Source: Agelas oroides (Eukaryota; Porifera; Demospongiae; Agelasida; Agelasidae). Taken from it: a DNA stretch of 64,000 nucleotides. This document shows positions 21,701-30,115 of this stretch, piece after piece; position 1 is the stretch's first letter, and each line of letters begins with the position of its first letter. Location: positions 10,576,118 through 10,640,117 of the forward strand of contig OX422185.1 of NCBI GenBank assembly GCA_949130485.1, written 5' to 3'. The notes under the pieces were generated by a model that saw nothing but the letters and a program-made list of their open reading frames with translations, did no database searches and was not told the origin of the DNA. The position numbers were made by a program, and so were the translations under genes.

Positions 21701-24094
21701 TCTATAGAGTAACCTTCAGCTAGAGTGGGCACTCTTGACTATATACTATTTAATTGGAGCAGAAGCCTTTCCCAGATATGCCAGAAACTGGAATAAAATT
21801 AACATATCTCTTTAGGTTTACATAACAAAAACAATTAAAAATATTTTAAGCAATAATTGTGCATGATTTAAGGTGGTGGTGGAAGTCTCTCGGCGGAGGT
21901 TAACGAAAACATAAACCTGGGTTAGTCAGGACCAGGGTTACTCCTAGTTTCAGGGTTAGGGTTTGGTTTAGGGCAATCTTGCTTTGCCTAATTTTAAAAA
22001 AGGATTTTAGCTGCTTATTAATATATTCATGACCCAAAATTGCCACTCGGTGGACGCATCTACATGCTCACTGTAGGTAGCGTCCTAACCACCAATGTAT
22101 CTCAAATCATTCTGCGCCAGCTTTTGTTCAGAGCTACTCCCAAAGTCAGGCTAGACTCATGTTTGTCACTACTCCTGGAATGGACAACTTTGACTGCACC
22201 AAAATGAATGCACATTTATCACTGCTTGTCTACGGGAGGGGCTCATTCACGAGTGGAAGCAAGCATTACTAGCCCCACCTCTCCCCCTTATGTCGCTAAA
22301 CAACTCACGGCTCTGTTCCACACACAACCACTCTTCAGCTTTCTTGTCTACTGCAGCGTAGTACCAACGATATATTGCGCATTCTAGTTAAAGCCCAGCC
22401 CAGCACTCGAAGCACCGGGCCACGGTCACTGACTAGGCTTGGCATATGATCGCAAGACCTGGGCCTACCCAATGAGTACAGTCTTGGCCACTGTGGCCTT
22501 TCTGCTGCTTCCAGACACAAGTTTGCTTTCACAAGCAGGCATTACGCACTGCTCACAGCTACTGACACTACAGCACTCTACTAAAGTCCTTCTTTTTTTT
22601 TTTTTTTTTAAGTCGATCTAAGCTAATCTTCAAAGTTCCGACCACCACATGAGGGGTTCCGCCAGGCCATACGATGCCAATGCCGACAGAAAATCCCCAA
22701 TTTTACGGACAGTGAAGACTGACTGTTCGCTAAAATTTTAAGAAGACAAAGAATTCCATCAGCTTGGATCAGTGGCGTAGCCAGGACATCGCCGATGCTA
22801 GGGCACAGCATGGGCACATTATGTTTGTGCAAAATTCTGCGCGAAGTGTAGGGTCTGGGGCATGCTCTCCCAGAAAATGTTTGGAATTTTACAGCCTCCC
22901 AGGTCGGTTCTTAGGCCGTATTGTAGTGCAGTGTATGTAACGGCAAACTCGTGCGTACGGTGAGCGTACGAGACCCGTAATTCTGTGGATAAACATAGCG
23001 ATACTGCGCCGTTCGATAAAGACCGTTTAGCGCCCGATTGGCGATCGACAACGATATCTTCCTATCAGCGCCGATAATTCGGACGCATACCTGCACTGGT
23101 GGGGTACAGCCTCTAGTTGCTAGGGCATGTGCCCCAGTGTGCCCCAGCCTGGCTACGCCACTGGCTTGGATTCCAGGTTTGTCGACCTTGAAAGTACAGG
23201 GTTCTCTGCCAGAACATGATTCTGACTCAGTAGGTGAAAAGCACTTGTGTTGGAATGCCTAGGATATGATATTTCCCTGCTATTGTAGCCAAAATGAGTC
23301 ATCCTTGCAAGTGAGATAATTATGCAATTATAAGTTAGCCTTGAATGTAACAAAATCCTGCGATTAGTTCATGTCACACAAGTCATCAGATGTTTGCTGC
23401 TCAAATGACTAGTCTTCAAGCAAAAATGTCTGTGTTGAAATGTTTTACTTCTTTTCTTTTTCAATTTCTTTGGTTTTATGGACATTTTGTAATGAACATT
23501 TTCAAATTGAACATTTTTACAATCATAAATAAAGTATTTTAGACTAAGTGCAAAGGGTTGCCTGTGAGTAGTTAGGTCAATAGGTGAAGCTTGTTAGAGA
23601 GCATGTACGAGACAATATTAACCCGTACTAAGACCAACGTAAATATACACGTTTGCCCCAAATTGACAATCTCAAAACATCTAAATTTTTCTTTGGGGGA
23701 CATAAACCCAGACCCTCTGCATATACTGACTTACGCGCGCACTTATTTGGCCCAAACGCCACGGAAGTATATAGTTGTCTCAGTCGCACAGAATAATGCG
23801 GCGCAAATAAATAAGCCTTCAACCGTGTGTAGCTGTATGAAAGTGAGGTAGCTGGTTTTTTTTTAGTTCACAAGTCTGTTAGATGTGAGATGGTGTTAAT
23901 CATATTTACAACAACTAACACAATTTCATAAACTGCCAATATGTTGGGGTTCTCTCTACCAATATGCTGACGTTATGTCGAAATTAAGTGGATACTGATC
24001 ATATACCTAGCTTGATAGGACCCGGGTTCAACTCCACGTCTCCAGCAAGAATGAGTAACATGTCAAGTAGCCGGCCAAAGGAGGTTGTTTCCAT
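9601..24094 (-). CDS. NLR immune receptor: 2A-like leader, DEATH, NACHT, LRR (8 exons)
   Basis: I join eight exons on the minus strand: 24094-24007, 21312-21055, 17108-17067, 16597-15013, 13972-13889, 11787-11704, 11488-11405 and 9706-9601. All intron phases agree, the lengths sum to 2331 nt (777 codons with the stop), and every junction uses GT and AG. The product is a tripartite NLR: a DEATH domain for homotypic adaptor binding, a NACHT ATPase for nucleotide-driven oligomerisation, and a C-terminal RI-like LRR sensor. NLRs of this design are known from sponges, cnidarians and sea urchins and act as intracellular pattern receptors. The first exon adds a hydrophobic leader ending in a 2A-like motif, which may send a fraction of the protein into the secretory pathway. 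Only about five LRRs are seen, fewer than in many NLRs; missed exons are possible. Joining of exon 1 is the least certain step. Confidence 0.75.
9850..11400. other. Last NLR intron, no further exon found
   Basis: I searched this stretch on the minus strand for 84-nt LRR exons and found none. A segment at 10630-10690 faintly resembles a decayed C-terminal LRR (RLQRAGIEA) but lacks splice sites. No other feature seen. Confidence 0.4.
11405..11488 (-). CDS. NLR exon 7: LRR (84 nt)
   Basis: Exactly 84 nt, same phases, between CTCTCATTCAG and GTAAGT. It encodes LINNHVTDDSVPALEELIKT, a more divergent LRR. Confidence 0.8.
11704..11787 (-). CDS. NLR exon 6: LRR (84 nt)
   Basis: Exactly 84 nt, same phases, between CTCTCCACAG and GTGAGT. 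It encodes LQENQIGDRGGVALASALKK, a textbook RI-like LRR with the GxxLAxAL core. Confidence 0.85.
11930..12260 (-). mobile_element. 3' end of a retroelement with G-rich terminus
   Basis: On the minus strand this reads TCCTGAAGAAGACTCATCCC, then AGTCGAAATATTAAG, then GC-rich sequence, and ends in a long C run (G run 11962-11979 on this strand). The CTGAAGA...GRCT...AGYC-GAAA layout is common at termini of Penelope-like and other retroelements and overlaps with hammerhead-like cores. The GC-rich composition contrasts with the AT-rich intron around it. No reverse transcriptase remains. The assignment to a superfamily is a guess. Confidence 0.4.
12300..13880. other. NLR intron sequence, no gene seen
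   Basis: AT-rich with frequent stops. The open frames at 12713-13119 and 13160-13528 (plus strand) show no domain and biased low-complexity composition, so I leave them out. Confidence 0.4.
13889..13972 (-). CDS. NLR exon 5: LRR (84 nt)
   Basis: Exactly 84 nt, phase 2 to phase 2, between CTTTTACAG and GTAAGT. It encodes LNNNSLKGSDITSLSSGMKK, an RI-like LRR, and ends HLQKLQ. The 28-residue single-repeat exon is the standard NLR LRR module. Confidence 0.8.
14000..15000. other. NLR intron between NACHT and the first separate LRR
   Basis: No additional LRR exon could be found. A short acidic frame at about 14955-14990 (EDDDPPTDSK) has no splice sites and is rejected. Confidence 0.4.
15013..16597 (-). 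CDS. NLR exon 4: NACHT domain and first LRR
   Basis: One 1585-nt exon. The acceptor TTTCTTGTAG at 16600-16598 is chosen because it keeps phase with exon 3, although the frame itself is open from 16634. Motifs in order: pre-NACHT helix (YADKLKERYK), Walker A GCPGSGKT, Walker B ILDGWDEL with the second acidic residue, sensor-1 ITSRQ, the GxP-like CAIPLNAS, and the winged-helix/HD2 hallmark HLSIQEFLAAHH. The exon closes with a partial leucine-rich repeat (GLKQLLSQGQVYKLHVL). All catalytic residues for ATP binding are present, so the ATPase looks intact. Confidence 0.9.
17067..17108 (-). CDS. NLR exon 3: short Pro-rich linker
   Basis: A 42-nt exon between CGTTTGTACAG and GTGAGT encoding about LDVPPPAIADWPP. 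Its phases (2 bases in, 1 base out) fit both the DEATH exon and the NACHT exon, which is the main support. It links the DEATH and NACHT domains. Confidence 0.6.
17343..17482. mobile_element. hAT-like MITE with GGCGTAGGAACC end (140 bp)
   Basis: The left end is CATAGGCGTAGGAACC and the right end ACCTACGCTACTG; both resemble the CAGTGGCGTAGGAACC terminus of the hAT-like elements at 19662 and 22771. The interior, with ATTGTTATATAAATTGCTCA, is nearly identical to 20796-20935, which shows a shared source. Confidence 0.6.
17885..18060. repeat. Dispersed repeat, partner of 21384-21556
   Basis: CAGAGAGTCGGTAG, TGCAATACTTAA, CGCTAAAAGCTTA and CAGCAAGACTCATA/CAACAAGACTCATA occur in the same order at 21386-21556. 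The repeat carries a GTAGGGATGG motif and belongs with the small TIR element of that sequence. Confidence 0.6.
18198..18345 (-). other. Candidate promoter and first exon on the minus strand
   Basis: Reading the minus strand, an NRF1-like GCGCATGCGT at about 18352-18361 and ATTATAAAATGG at about 18335-18346 precede an open frame that includes MKTLSGWEAARCDEYQFRAK and ends at a clean GTGAGT donor (18197-18192). The first ATG (in AAAATGGCG) is out of frame with this peptide and soon stops, so the start is uncertain. The exon lies inside an NLR intron; its phase-0 end does not fit the phase of NLR exon 3, so it is not an obvious alternative NLR start. It may be a nested gene. Confidence 0.3.
18371..18416. 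mobile_element. Small foldback TAGTTCCCAGA...GGGAACGAGACTA
   Basis: A 46-bp hairpin with ends TAGTTCCCAGACC and CTCTGGGAACGAGACTA. The ends match the TAG...CTA family described at 28157, 33015 and 34097. No clear 9-bp duplication flanks it. Confidence 0.45.
18651..18913. mobile_element. MITE with ~40-bp TIRs and C-rich mini-repeats (263 bp)
   Basis: The left end GGGCTATTCCATTTAATAGG and right end TATTTAATGGAATAGCCC are inverted copies that extend through CCCCCTGTGGATGAAC. The interior is made of about six degenerate copies of a CCCCCTGGACACAATTA unit. No coding capacity. Confidence 0.7.
19119..19265. repeat. Left arm of a perfect 147-bp inverted repeat
   Basis: This segment is the exact reverse complement of 20270-20416 as far as I can read, including the inner GTAGGGATGGCATGCC and CCATCCCTAC motifs of the small TIR element family. 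The 1-kb interval between the arms holds hAT-like MITEs. Confidence 0.75.
19662..20228. mobile_element. hAT-like MITE with duplicated 5' end
   Basis: CAGTGGCGTAGGAACCGTAG begins at 19662 and again at 19755, each followed by a CGGCTTTGGCCGC block and GCAAATTAATATTCATAACC. A single degenerate 3' end, CTTCCTACGCCCATG, lies at 20214-20228. The interior has a GC-rich palindrome (CGCCGCGCTACGCGCGGCG, about 20131-20149, and CCGCGCTTTGCGCGG). Nested insertion of one copy into another, or a 93-bp tandem duplication of the 5' end, would explain it. Confidence 0.55.
20270..20416. repeat. Right arm of a perfect 147-bp inverted repeat
   Basis: Exact reverse complement of 19119-19265. Such perfection indicates a recent duplication or gene conversion between the arms. 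Confidence 0.75.
20796..20935. mobile_element. hAT-like MITE, partner of 17343-17482
   Basis: The ends are CATAGGTGTAGGAACC and TTTCCTACGTCTATG, and the flanks share AAGTG. The interior matches 17343-17482, with a longer G run (about 20811-20827). Confidence 0.6.
21055..21312 (-). CDS. NLR exon 2: DEATH domain
   Basis: The exon is 258 nt (86 codons), preceded by TGTCACTTCTCCAG and followed by the donor GTGAGC. It encodes a complete death-fold: the FLSSLHLVAEWKNLGTLLEV helices with the conserved Trp, PQHQLNTI, then a CLTCMFEFWLNN helix with the second conserved Trp, and a last helix ending VKRLCEKYG. The whole domain in one exon fits exon-shuffled DEATH modules of metazoan NLRs. Confidence 0.8.
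21400..21666. mobile_element. MITE with GTAGGGATGGTATG ends (267 bp)
   Basis: The left end GTAGGGATGGTATG and right end CATACCATCCCTAC form perfect 14-bp inverted repeats. It lies just upstream of the NLR DEATH exon. The inner right part (CCTTGTTTGTGTACTTTTTGG) is shared with the 19119/20270 arms. Confidence 0.65.
21870..23205 (-). repeat. Dispersed repeat family A, copy 2 (inverted, interrupted)
   Basis: The same landmarks as copy 1 occur in reverse order, from GGTGGTGGTGGAAGTCT through AGTTTCAGGGTTAGGG and CTTGTCTACGGGAGGGGCTC to CAAAGTTCCGACCACCACATG and GTCGACCTTGAAAGTACAGG. It is interrupted by the 393-bp hAT-like MITE at 22771-23163. It sits in the first intron of the NLR gene. Confidence 0.75.
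22771..23163. mobile_element. hAT-like MITE (393 bp) with 8-bp target duplication
   Basis: The terminal repeats are CAGTGGCGTAGCCAGG and CCTGGCTACGCCACTG, perfectly inverted. The 8-bp duplication GCTTGGAT flanks both ends (22763-22770 and 23164-23171), as expected for hAT elements. No transposase is encoded. It is inserted in family A copy 2, so it is younger. The element at 41032-41424 has the same length and related interior. Confidence 0.9.
24007..24094 (-). CDS. NLR exon 1: hydrophobic leader with 2A-like motif
   Basis: From the ATG at 24092-24094 the exon reads M-E-T-T-S-F-G, a Leu-rich stretch (RLLDMLLILAG), and then DVELNPGP at 24040-24017, a full match to the 2A consensus D-[VI]-E-x-N-P-G-P. 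Ribosomes skip the Gly-Pro bond in such motifs. The exon ends IKL plus one base before a GTATAT donor; that base joins the first two of the DEATH exon to make an Asp codon. Start choice: this ATG makes the 2A motif part of a 26-residue leader, as in sea urchin NLR leaders. The frame stays open upstream to 24511, with repeated EKR-type triplets and an ATG at 24118, so a longer N-terminus is possible. A retrotransposon origin is the alternative, since 2A also occurs in non-LTR elements. Confidence 0.6.
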
Positions 24095-24850
24095 TCCTGC
24101 GTTTCGGCGTTTCTCCATCGATTTACGTTTTTCCCAGCCGCGTTTCTCGTATCCACGTTTCTCCGATCCAACAAGGAAGAACACGAGTGCTAGACGGATC
24201 GGCGGTAAGACACAAGTGCTCGTAAGTTGGCACAACAGGTTGTTGAAAAAGTTGCTTCTGCTGTCAAACACTATCACTAGGGTGAACAGCGCAACTAAGG
24301 GAAGGAAATGGTTGCGCGCTCGAGTCTGCTGCTGGGTAGCTCTCCTCACTTTGTATCTGGCTTTAAATGTGCGCTTGCATTCATGTTTCTTCTTTCTCGG
24401 TCTGCCACTCAGTGGTTTGAAGCACCGACGACGACGAACAAGTGGCCTTCCTACCGCGAACGCATGCCAGAGACCTATCCTAGCTCTCCACTGGTTTACG
24501 TCGATCCCCATATTTGGTGGTGCTTCAAATCTAGCACAATGTATTTACTGCTCTGTCCGCACCGTTTTCAGTGCCACACATTTTACACATCAACATAAAT
24601 GCTCTACTTGCTACTGCTTTACTTATATTCATGTAAAAGTTGCAAATTTTGGCTCAAAACTTTTCATCACTATGGAGCAACATAAAAGAGAGTTTTACTA
24701 ATTCTAATTCAGAATGACGCTAATTTACTAATCTCAATTCAAATTCCCAGAAAGTTTTCAGTTTCACAGCACAAAATTTACAAATTCTAATTCAAATGAA
24801 GTGAATAAAGTTTACCACTTCTGATTAAATGCTTCTGAGCAACATAATAA
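24095..24850. other. 5' flank or extended exon 1 of the NLR gene
   Basis: On the minus strand the frame of the 2A leader stays open to 24511, giving a basic, partly hydrophobic peptide with four EKR triplets immediately before the leader. It may be untranslated sequence or a longer N-terminus. On the plus strand a 237-codon frame (23988-24701) runs antisense to it; I treat that as chance. Confidence 0.35.
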
Positions 24851-24852
24851 GC

Positions 24853-25010
24853 TTTACTCTATCTAATTCACAAAAGGTCTAAAGGTTTACTCTACCTAAT
24901 TCACAAAGGGTCTAAAGGTTTACTCTATCTAATTGACAAAGGGTCTAAGGGTTTACTCTATCTAATTCACAAAGGGTCTAAAGGTTTACTCTATCTAATT
25001 CACAAAGGGT
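24853..25010. repeat. 33-bp minisatellite, nearly five copies
   Basis: The unit begins TTTACTCTATCTAATTCACA and ends AAGGTCTAAAGG. Copies differ by one to three bases. Related single motifs recur nearby (AGTTTACTAATTCTA at 24690-24830 and 25985-26210). Confidence 0.85.
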
Positions 25011-25029
25011 TTCCTACACACTACACACA

Positions 25030-26300
25030 ATGAGACATTTCATATTAGTTATTAGTATGCATGTGTACATGTACATGTACAATACTGTTTGCATTGGTAT
25101 GTGTCACTGTGTATGTGTATATCTGTGTTTGTATCACTGTCATGATATGGATGGCAAAAAGGGGAGGTGGAGGACTTCACTCAGATGGTTTTGCTGACAT
25201 CCTTTGTTGGAAGGTGGGGTGAGCCTTTCACACATAAATTGCTTCTACCTGGAACACTGGGTTTGTTGTTGCGATGACCACATTAATTTGAGTTGGCCTG
25301 AATTATGTACTGTTGCATATATATCTTTGTATCTGTACACCAAAGATTACGTGTAATTGTGTGTGTGTGTTTGCAGGCGTGCAAAGGACAAGGATAGTAG
25401 CTATATAGTGTGAGGTTGAAGTGCAGTTGTGAGGATGGCAGAGTATGTGTGTTTGGATGTGTGTGTGGTAGAGTGTGTAAACATTGGTGTATGTGTGGAA
25501 GGAGCAGAGGGCATCGCGTGTACAGGTGTCGACATAGTAGTTTCCATGTAGCATTTTAGTAAATTGGTTCTTTTCCATTGAGGGAAGCAATGCCAAAAAT
25601 TGAGTATCTGATACAGGTGGGATATATAGTAAGGGAAAAAAGCTGACATGCCAATCTTGTAAGTACCAGACCTTCTCTCTTTCCCATTCACAGCCTCACT
25701 CACTGGATCACTTTGCCTCAGAATAACCTTAGATAGAGCAAAACATTTCTGGCACTTGTTTGCTTTCTCTATGCTTAACCAAAGAACTCTGTACTTAGCC
25801 AAACTTAGACCAAGATTAACCATAAGACTATTAAAATTGTCACAAAAGATTCATCACCATAGAGTTCACTAGTTCTGTTTTGGGAGCAACTAAAGATAGG
25901 TTACTTGTCTACTTCTCATAAAGTTATGCTCTTTCTAAATCACATGATCATAAAATTTTCATAACCACAGAGCAACATGAATAAAGTTTACTAATTCTAC
26001 TTATAGCTAATTTCAGAGCAGCATCAAGTTTACTACTTTATAAGCAACACAAATACAGTTTACTTGTTCTAGCTCTCATACAATTGTGGTCTTTCTCATT
26101 CAAATGGTCATAAAATTTTCATAACTATAGAGGAACATGAATAAATTTACTAATTCTAATCCCAGAGCGGCATGAAGTTTACTAATTCTGTGTGAATAAA
26201 GTTTACTGTGTCTAATTTAAATTGTCATAAACTTTGCCTACACAGAGCAACATATGCAAGAATGTTCCTTATTAGCTGAGTATGTGTAAACGTACAGTAC
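25030..26300. other. No gene seen
   Basis: AT-rich sequence with short TG-rich stretches. The open frames on the minus strand (25303-25596 and 25401-25823) are rich in His/Thr from TG repeats and lack any domain. Confidence 0.4.
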
Positions 26301-26325
26301 TTTGCAAAATGTGTTTGGGATGATT

Positions 26326-26421
26326 GTATGTGTGTATGTGTGTGTGTGTATGTGTGTTTGTATGTGTGTATGTGTGTGTGTATGTGTGTGTGTGTGTGTA
26401 TGTGTGTGTGTGTGTGTGTGT
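26326..26421. repeat. Interrupted (TG)n microsatellite
   Basis: TGTG runs broken by TATG at irregular intervals. Confidence 0.9.
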
Positions 26422-26535
26422 TTGTTGGATGTTGCTTAGCAACCAAATCTTTGAACTTGAATAACACGAAGTGGAAGGGGTGGAGGTGATAATGGGTGTG
26501 GCAGTGGGTTGCTAGGGGTACCATCCAACAAATTA

Positions 26536-26602
26536 GTTACATTCCCCAGACAGAACAGCATTCGCCCTTTGGGCTCATGCTGCTCCATCTGGGGAATGTA
26601 AC
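26536..26602. repeat. Hairpin (67 bp) between two TG microsatellites
   Basis: GTTACATTCCCCAGA on the left pairs with CTGGGGAATGTAAC on the right, with an inner AGCA/TGCT match. It may be a tiny foldback element; the flanks show no clear duplication. Confidence 0.6.
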
Positions 26603-26605
26603 TAT

Positions 26606-26607
<2 letters not shown>

Positions 26608-26699
<92 letters not shown>
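26608..26699. repeat. Pure (GT)n microsatellite
   Basis: About 45 uninterrupted GT dinucleotides. Confidence 0.95.
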
Positions 26700-26701
<2 letters not shown>

Positions 26702-27514
26702 GAAAGTCTTCCTTAACAAGGAGGGTGGCAGGGAACGTGTCCATTGCACCATGAGTCAGTGAAAATGAGATACTTGATTTTATTTACTTATTCCTTTTGG
26801 GAGGACTTGTATGCGTGTGATACAGCGTGCCGAGTAATGTAATGTTAAGCTTATTATTGTGGGGGTATAACAGTAGTAACTACATATTTGACTGTTCTGC
26901 TGTTTCCAGTTCACAGTTTCTTTTGCTGGTCGTCAGGGGAGTTCCCAGTCTGATCTTTGCACAAACACAGGTTTCGGCTCCTTTAAACTCCCAACCTGTG
27001 GATGGCTACAGAAAGGGCGGAGCCACTCCCATATGTACATGGAGTCCAGCTAAATCTGGTGGTTGGGACATGCTGCATGTGGGCTTGGAACATGTAGGCT
27101 CACTACATGCGATCTTACACATGCTTTGAGTCACGAGTCTTATGGTAGCTAGATGACTATAGACTGTCACAGCTGTTTGGCCTTTAACTTGAATCTCTGA
27201 GAATCGAATGAGTACTTGAGCTATTTTTTAAAAATTTTTTTATTTTTATTTTTTTGTTTACAGGCCAGCAAAATGAAAGTAGTAGCAATGCTAAAAGTAT
27301 ACTTCTATGACTTATCTCTTAGGAAGGCAATGGATGCTGCTAGATTCTTCTCTTTAGTTGACCTCTCTTCTTTCTCTTCTACATGTGACTGACTTTTTCT
27401 CATGATGTCATAGGTAGGCTATGATATGATTGCTAATTGGTTGGGTGTCGATCAATAATTGCTATCTATAAGTTGTCTAATTTTGGTTAATGTTATTATG
27501 TGGACTCAGAGAGA

Positions 27515-27523
27515 GTGTGTGTG

Positions 27524-27611
<88 letters not shown>

Positions 27612-27612
27612 T

Positions 27613-27644
<32 letters not shown>

Positions 27645-27645
27645 A
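27515..27645. repeat. Long (GT)n microsatellite
   Basis: About 60 GT dinucleotides with a few TATG interruptions toward the right end. Confidence 0.95.
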
Positions 27646-28156
27646 CATAGTATGTCACAGTGCATAACTGTGTGTGTCACTGTCATAAGTTGCAAGATGA
27701 GGGAGCCAGGGAAACATATTTGCACTGGTCCACTCATAAACATGCATCTTTCAGTTTTCTGCAATCTATGAAGGGTAGGTACAAAACCTGGACTCTGGAC
27801 TGGACTATGGACTGGATTATGGACTCAATTTTGGACTCGATTTTGGACTGGACAGCAGAACCTACAAACTAACCTCACGTTTCCAGGCCTTCCCGCCGTC
27901 CAGTACTTGATTGCTTCTAGTCTTGTGTCGATGGTTAGGATTATACAGATTCCCATGCATTTTTTCGGCATAGATGTCAGCGTTTTAGGCCTAGACAATG
28001 TGTTGGGGGAAACTTAATTTGAGCTAGAGAATGAGTATAGTCTCACAAGTCACACCCTTTGTGAAGGGTCGGGCTTGCAAGACTAGAGGCCGAGGTGGCA
28101 GCTAGTGAGCATTACCTGCCCAAACAATGTACTTGTACAGCCAATATACCCCAACC

Positions 28157-28211
28157 TAGTCTGGACCCCAGACCCTTCTTACGTGGCTAGAAAGGTCTGG
28201 GGTCCAGACTA
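28157..28211. mobile_element. Mini-element (55 bp), TAG...CTA ends, 9-bp duplication
   Basis: The ends TAGTCTGGACCCCAGACC and GGTCTGGGGTCCAGACTA are perfectly inverted, and the 9-bp duplication ACCCCAACC flanks it (28148-28156, 28212-28220). It is almost nothing but its own terminal repeats. It belongs with 33015-33760 and 34097-34695. Confidence 0.85.
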
Positions 28212-28326
28212 ACCCCAACCCCTTCCACAGGGGATCTCCATTTGCAAATTATTGGCAGTCTACCCGGCAGCTGAATTAAATCAGCTGAGGACTCTAGCCT
28301 GTCTGTTACAAGGCTTCCTTCTGCTG

Positions 28327-28395
28327 CAGGTCCAGTGGCTCAGTGGTAAGAGCATCCAACTAATATTCACAAGGTCCCAGGTACAACTTCAAGCT
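28327..28395 (+). repeat. tRNA-derived SINE-like head
   Basis: TGGCTCAGTGGTAAGAGC is a good RNA polymerase III A box, and GGTACAACTTC a degenerate B box about 35 bp later. No cloverleaf can be completed, so this is a SINE head or tRNA relic, not a tRNA gene. Confidence 0.45.
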
Positions 28396-28741
28396 GGATC
28401 TCTGGATTTACTTTCTCTCTAAATCTTACATTAAGCATGTATAACGCAACTCCTTGCCAACCAGCTGGGCTAGAAGACTGTAAAGGCAGAGTAATAGCAA
28501 CCACCAAACCTTTGCTAAAAGCTGCATATATGCCCATTCCTACTGTTAGGCCATTCCTACACTCATTGGGCAATCTAGCATTAATAGTCTGCTTTAAACG
28601 GCAGAGCTAGAACACTAGCTACTGTCCAATCGAGTCCAAAATTGAGTCCATAATCCAGTCCAAAATTGAGTCCATAATCCAGTCCATAGTCCAGTCCAGA
28701 GTCCAGTACAGAGTGCAGGTTTGTACCTACCCATCTATGAA

Positions 28742-30115
28742 AGATATTTACCTGCTAGACTGACAGTCTCCTCTGAATTACGATGCATGTATCAGTTTTG
28801 TTTTCATTTGTATATTGATAAACTAGTTTCACAAACTTTAAATTAGTGACCCTTTTTACTATTGCTTTTGATGGATGTTTACAGCAACTATTTATTACTC
28901 AAACAATAGATTATTCATTTTAGCTCACTTTTTGTAAGTGACTTTTAATCACCAGCAACTTTTCATGATCACTGATGGGCAATGACTTATAACGAGGATC
29001 AAGAAATTGAAAAAAACACTACAGGTAATTGCATAATGCTGCAGACTGAGTCAATTTGTGCTATAATAGAGTTGATCATCATTGTAGAATTCATCTGAAT
29101 GGTTTTAAACATTATAGGTAGCTCCAGTTAGACATCATGACTGCATGAAGTCTGTAATTATTGTTTTGACATAAAACTAATTACTGGCACTTGATTCTGC
29201 CACTTTATTCCTCATGCCACTGCAAGCTTCAGGAGGAAATACATAGATCTGAAGACCAATGGATTTGTTTTAAGGGTCAATGTTTGTGTAGTATATGCTT
29301 TGGTTATACCATACCTAACCACCCAAGCCTGCCACATGTCACACATTATCTAGTAGAGTGATCTAGCAAAGAAGTGGGTGTGGTCATGCTGCAGCAGTTA
29401 TGAACTATCAACAAAATTGGAGTTAGCTGTTTCAGAGTGTGATTAGGTACGTAATGGTTACACAACCAATTCAGCATGGTAAGAATTAAAGTTCAGATTC
29501 GGAGGCAGGGAAGGTCTAAGGCTATACTCCCCACTCCCTTACACATAAATATTTTTGAAATTAGATACTCGAGATTGCTTCTGAGGCAATTTTTGGTTCA
29601 AAACACCCATCTGACTAGGTCTTTTAGTAATCACAGATTTGCAGTCAGACAAGAGTATGCAAGCCAGGCCAAGTGTAAGATTCACATTTCATGTCATTTG
29701 TTGGGCCAAAATTTTTGAGTCTACATGCCAATGATATGTGACTCCCACTTGGTCTTTTGAGTCCCTACACACTAACCAGTCCCAAGCTTGTCATTGTGCA
29801 GTCAAGCACAACTCAGACACAACTTCATTTTTTGTCATGTAGTGGGAAATGGTTTATGCTCTGCACAATTTTCACGGAACTAGGACAAGTTCAGATAGTG
29901 AATCACCCCTCGATGTCCTCCTTTGTGCCAATTGCTCATACAAGCAGTGTATAACCATGTGTTTTCATCCTCGTTACCTATGGTTGCATTCAGTGGAGCA
30001 AATTCATCATTCACTACGATCAAGTTGACATCTCTGCTACATCACAAAAGTTTACTCAAAAAAAAACTCCACACCATGCATATATAACATTGCAAAACGT
30101 AGTTTAGGATTGCAG
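28742..30115. other. No gene seen
   Basis: Unique AT-rich sequence. Two plus-strand frames (29476-29718, 29757-29954) have no domain or splice support. Confidence 0.4.

Larger units (their letters stand above)
27773..28732. mobile_element. TIR transposon (960 bp) with 9-bp duplication and GGACT-repeat arms
   Basis: The ends are GGGTAGGTACAAA and TTTGTACCTACCC, continued inward on each side by degenerate tandem TGGACT/AGTCCA repeats for about 85 bp. The flanks carry the perfect 9-bp duplication ATCTATGAA (27764-27772 and 28733-28741). The size of the duplication suits Mutator-like elements. There is no transposase, so it is non-autonomous. It has taken in a smaller element (28157-28211) and a tRNA-like sequence near 28327. 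Confidence 0.85.

Noticed and set aside
23988..24701. 237-codon plus-strand frame
   Set aside because: It runs antisense to the 2A leader frame, has no domain, and its composition (Ser/Arg/Thr rich) is what the opposite frame forces. I treat it as a shadow.
26436..27764. Long His-Thr or Val-Cys frames
   Set aside because: They are translations of GT microsatellites and have no stop codons for that reason alone.
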